Positions 1 through 7,819 of a stretch of DNA of 64,000 bases are shown here, one piece after another (the first letter of the stretch is position 1; each line of letters opens with the position of its first letter). This DNA is from Alphaproteobacteria bacterium (GTDB lineage: Bacteria; Pseudomonadota; Alphaproteobacteria; Reyranellales; Reyranellaceae): assembly GCA_016869975.1 (NCBI GenBank), contig VGCZ01000013.1, forward strand, positions 1-64,000, in the 5' to 3' direction. The notes under the pieces are model-generated. The model searched no databases. It worked only from the letters and a program-made list of their open reading frames with translations, and was not told the DNA's origin. The translations under genes were made by a program, and so were the position numbers.

Positions 1-212
1 CCGGTAGCGAGTACACGCTGGTCCTTGCCGGCGGCTTCAGCGATGGCCACGGGCGCTTCGACCGCGGTGACATCTGCGTCGCGGACCCGTCCGTCGAGCA
101 CAAGCCGGTGGCCGATCACGACCAGCCCTGTGTCTGCCTGGTGGTCGCCGAGGCGCCGGTGCGGCTCACCGGTTTTTTCGGTCGGCTTCTGAACCCTTTC
201 CTGAAGCGATAG
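1..212 (+). CDS. ChrR-type anti-sigma factor, C-terminal cupin part (5' end outside window)
   Basis: The open frame enters from the left edge in frame 3 and ends at the TAG at 210-212, giving about 69 residues. The segment EYTLVLAGGFSDGHGRFDRG followed by D-x-C-V-A-D and then H-K-P-V-A is typical of the C-terminal cupin of ChrR, the zinc anti-sigma factor that holds ECF sigma factors such as RpoE. The tail ending FGRLLNPFLKR fits the end of that family. The zinc-binding N-terminal domain and the partner sigma factor gene, usually directly upstream, lie outside the window, so function rests on the cupin part alone. Confidence 0.75.
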   Translation, partial: GSEYTLVLAGGFSDGHGRFDRGDICVADPSVEHKPVADHDQPCVCLVVAEAPVRLTGFFGRLLNPFLKR

Positions 213-277
213 CTGCGTTGACCCCGCGTGCGGGCGCGGGTGATGGTTCCCCGGCTTGAACTCCGGGGGGCGAGATA

Positions 278-1780
278 ATGGCGTACCGTGTTCTGATCGC
301 GCAGTTCATGCACGAGACCAACACGTTCTCGAAGCTGCCGACGACGTTGGACGACTACCGCCGGCGCTGGTTGGCACCCGGATCGGAACTGGCGAGCCGC
401 TTCAAAGGCACCAAGACCGAGATCGGCGGGCTGCTCGACGCGGCGACTCGCTATGGCTGGGACCTCGTGCCCTCGATCGCCGCCAACGCCACGCCCTCGG
501 GCAAGGTGACGGCTGAGGCCTGGGCTCATATCCGCGACGGCATCGTCGAGAGCGCGCGCAACGCCGGCAGGATCGACGGCATCTGCCTCGCCTGCCATGG
601 CGCGGCGGTCACCGAGACATCCGACGATCCTGAAGGCGAGCTGCTCGAGGCGCTGCGCGCCGTCGTCGGGCCCGACGTGCCGATCAGCATGACCTTGGAC
701 CTGCATGCCAATGTCACCGACCGCATGGCGTCGCTAGCCAGCGCGCTGATCAGCTACCGCACCTATCCGCATATCGATCAATACGAGCGCGCGCAGCAAG
801 GCGCGGCTTTGGTGCAGGCGGCGATGGAGGGCAAGAAGCGCCCGCGCTGCCTGGCGCTGCAGCCGGCGACGATCTCCGGCGCCGATGGCGGGCGTACAAC
901 GCAGCCCGGACCGATGCTCGATCTGCTGGCCCGGGCCGACGCCTTCGAGAAGGAACCGGGCATCAATGTGGTCAGCGTGCAGGCGGGCTTCGGTCCTTCG
1001 GACATTCCCAATGTCGGCCCATCGATCGCGGTGAGCTACGAACCCGGCCAGGAAGGCCGCGCCCGCGACATCGCCCGCCAGCTCTGCCAGGAGATCTGGG
1101 ACCGCAAAGCGGAGAAGACCGTGGGCATGGCCAGCGTCGAGGAAGCCATGGCGCGGCTGAAGTCACGCGGCGAAGCGGCGGGGCCGCTGGTGCTGGCCGA
1201 CGGCACCGACAATCCCGGTGGCGGCGCCTATGGCGACGCCACGCGCGTGCTGAAGGCGCTGATCGACGCCGATGCGCGGGACGCGGCGGTGGGCACGATT
1301 TTCGATCCCGCGGCCGTACGGGCGGCGATGAAGGCCGGTGTCGGCAACAGCGTCACCGTCGATCTCGGCGGTCACCACGATCCCGAATTCGGCGCGCCGA
1401 TCCGCGTGACGGCGACGGTGCGGCTGCTGTCGAACGGCGAGTTCGTCAATGACGGGCCGATGCAGCAGGGTGTGGCGACGTCCATGGGTCCGACCGCCGT
1501 GCTGCGCATCGGCGGCATCGATGTGATCGTCATCTCCAATCGCATCCAGACCATCGACCGCCAGGTCTTCCTCAGCCAGGGCATCGACCCGGCGCGTCGC
1601 CGCGTGCTGGTGGTCAAGAGCGTGCAGCACTTCCGCGCCGCCTTCGCACCCATCGCCGGTGAGATCATGGTCGTGGATTCGGGCGCGCTGTGCTCGCCCG
1701 ACGTGCGGCGTTTCAAGTACACCAAGCTGCGCCGGCCGGTCTGGCCGCTCGACGACGTCGCGTCGCCGTTTCCGAACTGA
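278..1780 (+). CDS. M81 family metallopeptidase, MlrC (microcystinase C)-like
   Basis: 500 residues, the full length usual for the MlrC/M81 family. The N-terminus has the family pattern A-Q-F-M-H-E-T-N-T-F-S, and D-L-H-A-N-V near residue 147 supplies a putative zinc histidine; the C-terminal MlrC domain begins around residue 300 (L-A-D-G-T-D-N-P-G-G-G). MlrC is known from linearised microcystin degradation, but most family members sit in bacteria that never meet microcystin and probably hydrolyse other small peptides or amides. The gene stands alone, about 65 bases after the ChrR tail, and is followed by a tRNA. No signal peptide is seen, so it should be cytoplasmic. The exact substrate cannot be read from sequence. 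Confidence 0.88.
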   Translation: MAYRVLIAQFMHETNTFSKLPTTLDDYRRRWLAPGSELASRFKGTKTEIGGLLDAATRYGWDLVPSIAANATPSGKVTAEAWAHIRDGIVESARNAGRIDGICLACHGAAVTETSDDPEGELLEALRAVVGPDVPISMTLDLHANVTDRMASLASALISYRTYPHIDQYERAQQGAALVQAAMEGKKRPRCLALQPATISGADGGRTTQPGPMLDLLARADAFEKEPGINVVSVQAGFGPSDIPNVGPSIAVSYEPGQEGRARDIARQLCQEIWDRKAEKTVGMASVEEAMARLKSRGEAAGPLVLADGTDNPGGGAYGDATRVLKALIDADARDAAVGTIFDPAAVRAAMKAGVGNSVTVDLGGHHDPEFGAPIRVTATVRLLSNGEFVNDGPMQQGVATSMGPTAVLRIGGIDVIVISNRIQTIDRQVFLSQGIDPARRRVLVVKSVQHFRAAFAPIAGEIMVVDSGALCSPDVRRFKYTKLRRPVWPLDDVASPFPN

Positions 1781-1801
1781 TGGCGTGGGGCGCTGGCGCG
1801 A

Positions 1802-1876
1802 TGGTGGGCGCGGTAGGGATTGAACCTACGACCCCACCCGTGTGAAGGGTGTGCTCTCCCGCTGAGCTACGCGCCC
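1802..1876 (-). tRNA. tRNA-Val (anticodon CAC)
   Basis: On the minus strand a 7-bp acceptor stem (GGGCGCG with CGCGCCC), a D arm, an anticodon arm with stem CACCC/GGGTG around the loop TTCACAC, and a T arm with the loop TTCAATC fold into a full cloverleaf. CCA is encoded at the 3' end (1802-1804). The anticodon CAC reads the valine codon GTG, which is very frequent in this genome. It lies between two unrelated protein genes on opposite strands. Confidence 0.95.
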
Positions 1877-1913
1877 GATCGAGGCGCGGTATAGGGTGCC
1901 GGACCGCCCCTGT

Positions 1914-2612
1914 CTAGGGTCTCGGCGGCCGCAGGCGGGCGAGCGCGGCGGGGATGTCGGCGAAGCGCTCGACCACGGCATCGGCGCCCAGCCGATGCGC
2001 TGGCGTCTCGGTGTAGCCCCAGGAAACCGCCACGGTCGGCAGGCCGGCGCGCTGGCCGGCGTGCACGTCGTGTATCGAATCGCCGACCATCGCCGCCTGG
2101 GCGCGATCGGCGCCCATGCGTGCCAGGAGGTTCAGGATGTGGCCGGGATCCGGCTTGCGTACGTCGAAGGTGTCGGCGCCGGCGACATCGCTGATGTGGT
2201 CCATCAGGCCGAGCCGCCGCAACACGTCGCGCGCCGACGCTTCGTACTTGTTGGTGCACACCGCCAGGCGGACGCCGGATGCCACCAACGCAGCGAGGGT
2301 CTCGGCGACCCCTTCGTAAACACGGGTATGGATGACGGGCCGCTCGGCGTAGTGGCGCACGAAGTCGTCCACCCGCGCCGACAGCGCGGCATCGTCGAGC
2401 ATCACGCCGCGCAGCGCGAAGGCCTTGCGGGTACGCACCCGGCCGCCCTCGCCCATCAGCGAGCGCATCGTCGCCTCGTCGAGCGGTGCCAGCCCGTGCT
2501 CGGCCAGGACCCGATTGACCGCCTCGCCGACATCGCGGGCGCTGTCGATCAGGGTGCCGTCGAGGTCGAAGACGATGGTGCGGAAGGGAAAGGTGGCGAG
2601 GTCCAGCGGCAT
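1914..2612 (-). CDS. HAD family hydrolase, phosphoglycolate phosphatase-like
   Basis: 232 residues from the ATG at 2612. Motif I is F-D-L-D-G-T-L-I-D-S with the nucleophile Asp16 and acid/base Asp18; motif II is V-C-T-N-K; the motif III lysine lies in R-K-P-D-P; motif IV is G-D-S-I-H-D. This is the Gph branch, which removes phosphate from 2-phosphoglycolate made during DNA repair or by RuBisCO. Small HAD enzymes are promiscuous, so the substrate is inferred. The frame stays open upstream of 2612, but that part overlaps glmU on the other strand and shows no conserved motif, so I place the start at 2612. It is divergent from glmU, with 100 bases between. Confidence 0.85.
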   Translation of the reverse strand: MPLDLATFPFRTIVFDLDGTLIDSARDVGEAVNRVLAEHGLAPLDEATMRSLMGEGGRVRTRKAFALRGVMLDDAALSARVDDFVRHYAERPVIHTRVYEGVAETLAALVASGVRLAVCTNKYEASARDVLRRLGLMDHISDVAGADTFDVRKPDPGHILNLLARMGADRAQAAMVGDSIHDVHAGQRAGLPTVAVSWGYTETPAHRLGADAVVERFADIPAALARLRPPRP

Positions 2613-2712
2613 GCGCCGCCTCTCTTGCGGCAGGGGATGATCGATGGCAAGGGGGGCTTCGCATGCTAATCTTGGCGCTGCTCGTTTCGGCGGGCCAAAC
2701 AACACAGGAACG

Positions 2713-4074
2713 ATGCCCCTGACCCTCTCTGTCGTCTTGCTGGCGGCGGGCGCCGGCAAGCGGATGAACTCGGACCTGCCCAAGGTGCTGCACCGCGTCG
2801 CGGGCGTGCCGATGGTGGCGCACGTCGTCGCTGCGGTGCGTGCGCTGAAACCCTCGGCGGTGGTGGTCGTGATCGGCGCCGGGCACGAGGCGGTCGGCCG
2901 CGCCGTGGCGCCCTGCGCGACGGTCACGCAGGACCCGCCCAAGGGCACTGGCCACGCGCTGATGACGGCGCTGCCGGCGCTGCCCGTTGGCGGCGAGGTG
3001 CTGGTGGTGCTGGGCGACGCGCCGCTGCTGAGCGCCGACACGACGCGCCGGCTGGTCGAGGCGCGCCGCGAAGCCGGGGCGGCCGTCGCCGTGCTGGGCT
3101 TCCGCGCCGCCGATCCGGCGCCTTATGGCCGGCTGGTCTGCGACGCGGCCGGCGAGCCGATGAAGATCGTCGAGGCGCGCGACTGCACGCCGGAGCAGTT
3201 CAAGATCGACCTGGTGAACTCCGGCGTCATGGCCTTCGACGGCGCGCTGTTGCCGGCGTTGCTCGACCGGCTGCGTCCAACCAACGCGCAGGGCGAGTAC
3301 TACATCACCGACCTGGTCGAGCACGCGCGCGCCGTTGGTCGGCGCTGCGTCGTGGTCGAAGGGCCCGAGGCCGAGTTCCTCGGCGTCAACTCGCGGGTCG
3401 AGCTGGCGGCTGTCGAGGCGGCGATGCAGGCCCGCCTGCGCCGACGCGCGATGGATGGCGGCGTCACCATGATCGATCCCTCGTCGGTGTGGCTGAGCGC
3501 CGACACGGTGCTGGGTCGCGACGTGCGCATCGAGCCGCACACCGTCTTCGGTCCCGGCGTGCGCGTCGGCAATCGCGTCGACATCAAGGCCTTCTGCCAT
3601 ATCGAGGGCGCAGAGATCGGCGACGACGCCGTCGTCGGTCCCTACGCGCGCGTGCGGCCGGGCAGCCGCATCGGCCGTGCGGCGCATATCGGCAATTTCG
3701 TCGAGGTCAAGAACGCCACCCTGGGCGAGGGCGTGAAGGCCAACCATCTCGCCTATGTCGGCGACGCCGATATCGGCGCGCGTAGCAACATCGGCGCCGG
3801 CGTGATCTGCGTGAATTACGACGGCTTCGGCAAGTGGCGCACGGTGGTCGGCGCCGACGCCTTTGTCGGCTCCAACGCCGCGCTGGTCGCGCCGGTGCGC
3901 GTCGGCGATCGGACCAACGTCACCGCCGGCAGCGTGATCACCTCGGATGTCGCCGACGACGCGGTGGCCTTCGGCCGCGCGCGGCAGGACGACAAGCCGG
4001 GCGCGGCGCCAGCCATGCGCGCCAAGCTCAAGGCACGCGCCGCCGATCCGGCGATGAAACACCGCAAGGCCTGA
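2713..4074 (+). CDS. glmU: bifunctional UDP-GlcNAc pyrophosphorylase / glucosamine-1-phosphate acetyltransferase
   Basis: 453 residues. The N-terminal uridylyltransferase has L-A-A-G-A-G-K-R-M at residues 10-18 followed by D-L-P-K-V-L-H; the C-terminal half is a left-handed beta-helix of hexapeptide repeats (about residues 260-430) ending near N-Y-D-G-F-G-K, the acetyl-CoA site region. GlmU makes UDP-N-acetylglucosamine, the precursor for peptidoglycan and lipopolysaccharide. The start is the ATG at 2713; the in-frame extension upstream is short and unconserved. glmS follows after 16 bases, so the two are probably co-transcribed and supply successive steps of one pathway. Confidence 0.96.
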   Translation: MPLTLSVVLLAAGAGKRMNSDLPKVLHRVAGVPMVAHVVAAVRALKPSAVVVVIGAGHEAVGRAVAPCATVTQDPPKGTGHALMTALPALPVGGEVLVVLGDAPLLSADTTRRLVEARREAGAAVAVLGFRAADPAPYGRLVCDAAGEPMKIVEARDCTPEQFKIDLVNSGVMAFDGALLPALLDRLRPTNAQGEYYITDLVEHARAVGRRCVVVEGPEAEFLGVNSRVELAAVEAAMQARLRRRAMDGGVTMIDPSSVWLSADTVLGRDVRIEPHTVFGPGVRVGNRVDIKAFCHIEGAEIGDDAVVGPYARVRPGSRIGRAAHIGNFVEVKNATLGEGVKANHLAYVGDADIGARSNIGAGVICVNYDGFGKWRTVVGADAFVGSNAALVAPVRVGDRTNVTAGSVITSDVADDAVAFGRARQDDKPGAAPAMRAKLKARAADPAMKHRKA

Positions 4075-4090
4075 GGAAGGACCCTCCACG

Positions 4091-5938
4091 ATGTGCGGTA
4101 TCATCGGCATCATCGGCAAGGCGCCGGTCACGCCCCTGCTGGTCGACGCGCTCAAGCGCCTGGAATATCGCGGCTACGACTCGGCCGGTGTCGCCACCCT
4201 GATCAACGGCCATATCGACCGTCGCCGCGCCGAGGGCAAGCTGGTCAATCTCGAGGCGCGGCTGAAGAGCGAGCCACTAGCCGGCACGATCGGCATCGGC
4301 CACACCCGCTGGGCGACACACGGCAAGCCCAGCGAACGCAACGCGCATCCCATCGCTACCGATCGCGTGGCCATCGTGCACAACGGCATCATCGAGAACT
4401 TCCAGGAGCTCAAGGACGAGCTGGTGGCCGAGGGGCGCCGTTTCGAGAGCGACACCGATACCGAGGCGGTTGCGCAGCTCCTGACCTCGTACCTGGAGCG
4501 CCAGATGTCGCCCGAGGCGGCGATGGGCAAGGCGATGGGACGCCTGCGCGGCGCCTTCGCGCTGGTGGCGATGTTCAGCGGCCGCCACGACATTCTGATG
4601 GGCGCGCGGCGCGGCAGCTCGCTGGCGGTTGGCCATGGCGACGGCGAGATGTATGTCGGCACCGACGCGCTGGCGCTGGCGCCCTTCACCAGCCGCGTCA
4701 CCTATCTCGAAGACGACGACTGGGTGGTGCTGAGTTCGTCCGGCTGCGCCGTTTATCAAGGCACGACCAAGGTCGAGCGCCCGGAGAAGAGGAGCGGGCT
4801 CTCGGGCGCGATGATCGGCAAGGGCAACCATCAGCACTTCATGCTGAAGGAGATGCACGAGCAGCCCGCGGTGATCGGCGACACCTTGCAGTCGTACCTC
4901 GATCCGGCGACGCGCGCGGTGCGCACGCCGTCCTTGCCGTTCGACTGGAACACGGTCAGCCGCATCACCATGACGGGCTGCGGCACGGCGTTTTACGCCT
5001 GCATGGTGGCCAAGTACTGGTTCGAGAAGCTGGCCCGCCTGCCGGTCGAGATCGAGGTCGCCTCGGAGTTCCGCTACCGCGAGCCGCCGCTGCCTGAGGG
5101 CGGCGTGTGCATCGCGGTGTCGCAGTCGGGTGAGACCATCGATACGCTCGAGGCGCTGCGCTATGCCAAGTCGCAGAAGCAAATCCTGCTGGCGGTGACG
5201 AACGTGCCGGAGAGCGCCATCGCGCGTTTCTCGCACGCCGTGCTGCCGACGCTCGCCGGACCGGAGATTTGTGTCGCCTCGACCAAGGCGTTCACCACCC
5301 AGCTGATCGTGTTGCTCAATGCAGCCATCGCCGCCGGCCGCGCGCGCGGAACCTTGAGCCGCGAGGACGAGGAGCGGCTGGCGCTGGCGATGATCGAGCT
5401 GCCGGCGCGCATCAACGAGACGCTCAACATGGAGGACGACTATCGCCGCATCGCCGAGAACACGCTCGCCCAGGCGCGCGACGTGCTCTATCTCGGTCGC
5501 GGCGCGTCCTTCCCGGTGGCGCTCGAAGGTGCGTTAAAGCTCAAGGAGCTTTCCTACATCCACGCCGAGGGCTACGCCGGCGGCGAGATGAAGCACGGCC
5601 CGATCGCGCTGATCGACGACGCCGTGCCCGTCGTGGTCGTGGCGCCCAGCGACTCGATCTTCGGCAAGATCGCCTCGAATTTCGAGCACAAGATCGCCTC
5701 GAATTTCGAGCAGGTGCGCGCCCGCGGCGGCAAGCTGGTGCTGCTGAGCGATGCCAGAGGCGTGGCGAAGCTGGGCGCCAAGGCCGAGACCTCGATCGCC
5801 GTGCCCGACATCGATCCCGTCGTGGCGCCGATCCTCTACACCGTCGCGGTACAGCTGCTGGCCTATTATACGGCGCTCGCGAAGGGCACCGATATCGACC
5901 AGCCGCGCAATCTCGCCAAGAGCGTCACGGTCGAATAG
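4091..5938 (+). CDS. glmS: glutamine--fructose-6-phosphate aminotransferase (isomerizing)
   Basis: 615 residues. The N-terminal glutaminase starts M-C-G-I-I-G with the nucleophilic Cys2 exposed after Met removal; two SIS domains follow (C-G-T-A-F-Y-A-C near residue 297 and the second from about 460); the end A-K-S-V-T-V-E is the family signature. It converts fructose-6-phosphate and glutamine to glucosamine-6-phosphate, the entry to amino-sugar synthesis. It follows glmU by 16 bases. Oddity: residues K-I-A-S-N-F-E-H/Q are present twice in a row (5666-5713), a 24-base tandem duplication in the second SIS domain that adds eight residues. No glmS-ribozyme-like structure is visible upstream. Confidence 0.96.
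   Translation: MCGIIGIIGKAPVTPLLVDALKRLEYRGYDSAGVATLINGHIDRRRAEGKLVNLEARLKSEPLAGTIGIGHTRWATHGKPSERNAHPIATDRVAIVHNGIIENFQELKDELVAEGRRFESDTDTEAVAQLLTSYLERQMSPEAAMGKAMGRLRGAFALVAMFSGRHDILMGARRGSSLAVGHGDGEMYVGTDALALAPFTSRVTYLEDDDWVVLSSSGCAVYQGTTKVERPEKRSGLSGAMIGKGNHQHFMLKEMHEQPAVIGDTLQSYLDPATRAVRTPSLPFDWNTVSRITMTGCGTAFYACMVAKYWFEKLARLPVEIEVASEFRYREPPLPEGGVCIAVSQSGETIDTLEALRYAKSQKQILLAVTNVPESAIARFSHAVLPTLAGPEICVASTKAFTTQLIVLLNAAIAAGRARGTLSREDEERLALAMIELPARINETLNMEDDYRRIAENTLAQARDVLYLGRGASFPVALEGALKLKELSYIHAEGYAGGEMKHGPIALIDDAVPVVVVAPSDSIFGKIASNFEHKIASNFEQVRARGGKLVLLSDARGVAKLGAKAETSIAVPDIDPVVAPILYTVAVQLLAYYTALAKGTDIDQPRNLAKSVTVE
5666..5713 (+). repeat. 24-bp in-frame tandem duplication inside glmS
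   Basis: Copy one is 5666-5689 and copy two 5690-5713. They differ only at the final base (CAC against CAG, His against Gln). The reading frame is kept and eight residues are added to the second SIS domain. The near identity points to a recent slippage duplication, or to an assembly error. Confidence 0.9.
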
Positions 5939-5952
5939 CGGCGGAGGTCGCC

Positions 5953-6747
5953 ATGGATCTCGAGGCGAAAAAGCGCCATCTGCTGGAGCACGGCTTCTGC
6001 GTCGTGCCCGGTGTGCTGACGCCGGCCGAGACGGACGAGGTCCGTGCCCGGCTGTGGCGCGCGGCCGAGGAGAGCGAGCGGCTGGGCGTGCCGACGCGCC
6101 AGATTGGCCTGGATCCCAACGAGCACAATGTGCGCGTCTTCTATCTGCTCGAGCGCGACGCGATCTTCCGCGAGCTGATCCAGCATCCCATCGCGATCGA
6201 GTTCGTAAGCGCGCTGCTGACGGACGATTTCCTGGTCTCCAACTTCACCGCCAACATCGCGCTGCCCGGCAGCAAGTCGATGGAGTTGCACTCCGATCAG
6301 GGCATCGTCGTGCCGGAGCCATGGCTGCAGCCCTGGAGCGTCAACGTCATCTGGTGCCTCAACGACGTCGACGAGGAGAACGGCGCCACGCGCTACATCC
6401 CGGGCAGCCATAGGTTCCAGACCGCCGCCGAGGTGCCCGAGGATGCGCCGCGGAAGACCGTGCCGTTCGAGGCGCCGGCCGGCTCGATCGTCGTCATGGA
6501 CGGCCGCGTCTGGCACACGTCGGGGGCCAACGTTTCCAGGTCACGCGAGCGCGCCCTGCTGTTCGGTTACTACTCGCGCTCCTTCGTGCGCCAGCAACAG
6601 AACTGGAACGCCAGCCTGTCGCCTGAAACGCTGGAAGCGCTTTCACCGCAACTGCGCGCAAGGCTCGGCCTCGAACCGCGTGCCAACGTGAAGCTCGGCG
6701 CGCGGCTGCGCGTTCGTCCGGATCACGGCCGGCGACCGGCGACATGA
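5953..6747 (+). CDS. phytanoyl-CoA dioxygenase (PhyH) family Fe(II)/2-oxoglutarate oxygenase
   Basis: 264 residues from the ATG at 5953, 14 bases after glmS with the purine-rich GCGGAGG just upstream. The iron triad is visible: H-S-D in S-M-E-L-H-S-D-Q-G (about residues 113-115) and the distal histidine in G-R-V-W-H-T-S-G, followed by an arginine for 2-oxoglutarate in the segment S-R-S-R-E-R-A. Domain length fits PhyH proteins, which hydroxylate diverse small molecules, acyl-CoAs or natural products. The substrate is unknown; probable co-transcription with glmUS is the only context and says little about function. Confidence 0.85.
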   Translation: MDLEAKKRHLLEHGFCVVPGVLTPAETDEVRARLWRAAEESERLGVPTRQIGLDPNEHNVRVFYLLERDAIFRELIQHPIAIEFVSALLTDDFLVSNFTANIALPGSKSMELHSDQGIVVPEPWLQPWSVNVIWCLNDVDEENGATRYIPGSHRFQTAAEVPEDAPRKTVPFEAPAGSIVVMDGRVWHTSGANVSRSRERALLFGYYSRSFVRQQQNWNASLSPETLEALSPQLRARLGLEPRANVKLGARLRVRPDHGRRPAT

Positions 6748-6767
6748 TAGCCGGTTGACCGCCGCTT

Positions 6768-7802
6768 TCAGCGCAGCGGCGTCCCGGGCTGCAGGCCGCC
6801 CGACGGTGGCGGAGGCGGCGGTGTCTTCGCCGGTCCAGGACCGGGGGGCTTGGCGACCGGCGGCTTGGCGACCGGCGGCTTGCCGGCCGGCGGCGCCGTC
6901 TTGGGTGTCGCCACCGGGGGCGTCGTCGGCGGCGATGAAGGGGCGAGCGGCGTCGCGCTGGCGATCTGCCACTCCGACGGGTTGATCTTGCCGTCGCCGT
7001 CCAGGTCCAGGCGCCGGAAAGTGGCCATCGCCCAGGCGCGAATCTCGACGGCGTCGATGACACCGTTCTTGTTGGCGTCGATCTCGTTGAAGCGCTGGGT
7101 CACCTGCTCGCGGCGCTGCTGGTAGGGCGGCTGGCCGGGAACATTGGTCGCCGGGCCGGCGAGCACCAGGAAGGTCTGAAGGGTGATCTTGCCGTCCTTG
7201 TCGGGATCGAGCCGCTCCATCAGCCGGGCGGTCTCGAAGCCGACGAACTCCTCGACATCGATCACGCCGTCGCCGTTGCAGTCCGGATTGACTCGGCAAT
7301 GCTCGGTGCGGGCCTTCTGCCGCTCTTCCTCGGCGATGCGCTCGACCAACAGCGCCTCCTCGCGCGTGACCCGGCCATCGCCGTCGAGGTCGGCTTCGCG
7401 GAAGCTCAGCGCCGCCGACGTCTGGAACTCCGCCCGGCTCACCCGGCCGTCATCGTTGGTGTCGATGGCGCTGAACTGTTGGTCGTAGAACGCGCGTCGG
7501 CGGCCCAACGTCGCCGGGTCAGGCGGCGGCGGGGCGAAGGGCGGCTCGGCCAGCTTGACGAACTCCGCCCGGGTCAACAGGCCGTCCTTGTCGGCATCGA
7601 GCTGGTCGAAAGCCGTCATCCGATGCGCGATGAACCGCTCGCGGCTGACGACGCCGGTGTTGCCGGTGTCGATCTCTTTGAACCAGGACGGCAGTTGCGT
7701 CGGCCCTTGTTGCGCCGCCGGTTGTTGACCGGACGCCGGCGATTGCAGCAGCGGCGCCGCAAGCGCGATCGTCGCGAGAAGTCGTGTCGTCCGGCCGCTC
7801 AG
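6768..7802 (-). CDS. exported EF-hand protein with proline-rich tail, copy 1
   Basis: About 344 residues. I count eight EF-hand-like calcium loops in order, beginning D-T-G-N-T-G, D-A-D-K-D-G, D-T-N-D-D-G, D-L-D-G-D-G, D-C-N-G-D-G, D-P-D-K-D-G, D-A-N-K-N-G and D-L-D-G-D-G, then a Pro/Ala/Lys-rich tail with repeated P-P-V-A-K. There is no ATG or GTG before the first loop. The best start is CTG at 7800-7802, five bases after a strong AGGGAGG; it gives a good secretion signal (RTTRLLATIALAAPLLQSPA). It lies 17 bases downstream of the paralogue at 7820-8932 and matches it loop for loop, so the pair arose by duplication. Likely periplasmic calcium binding; the first loop is degenerate. No known function. 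Confidence 0.75.
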   Translation of the reverse strand: MSGRTTRLLATIALAAPLLQSPASGQQPAAQQGPTQLPSWFKEIDTGNTGVVSRERFIAHRMTAFDQLDADKDGLLTRAEFVKLAEPPFAPPPPDPATLGRRRAFYDQQFSAIDTNDDGRVSRAEFQTSAALSFREADLDGDGRVTREEALLVERIAEEERQKARTEHCRVNPDCNGDGVIDVEEFVGFETARLMERLDPDKDGKITLQTFLVLAGPATNVPGQPPYQQRREQVTQRFNEIDANKNGVIDAVEIRAWAMATFRRLDLDGDGKINPSEWQIASATPLAPSSPPTTPPVATPKTAPPAGKPPVAKPPVAKPPGPGPAKTPPPPPPSGGLQPGTPLR

Positions 7803-7819
7803 AGGGGCCTCCCTGTTGG

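Noticed and set aside
1867-4155. Very long open frame antisense to glmU and the HAD gene
   Set aside because: A shadow of GC-rich codon use; its residues (His/Arg/Ala-rich) have no domain and both real genes on this stretch are well conserved.
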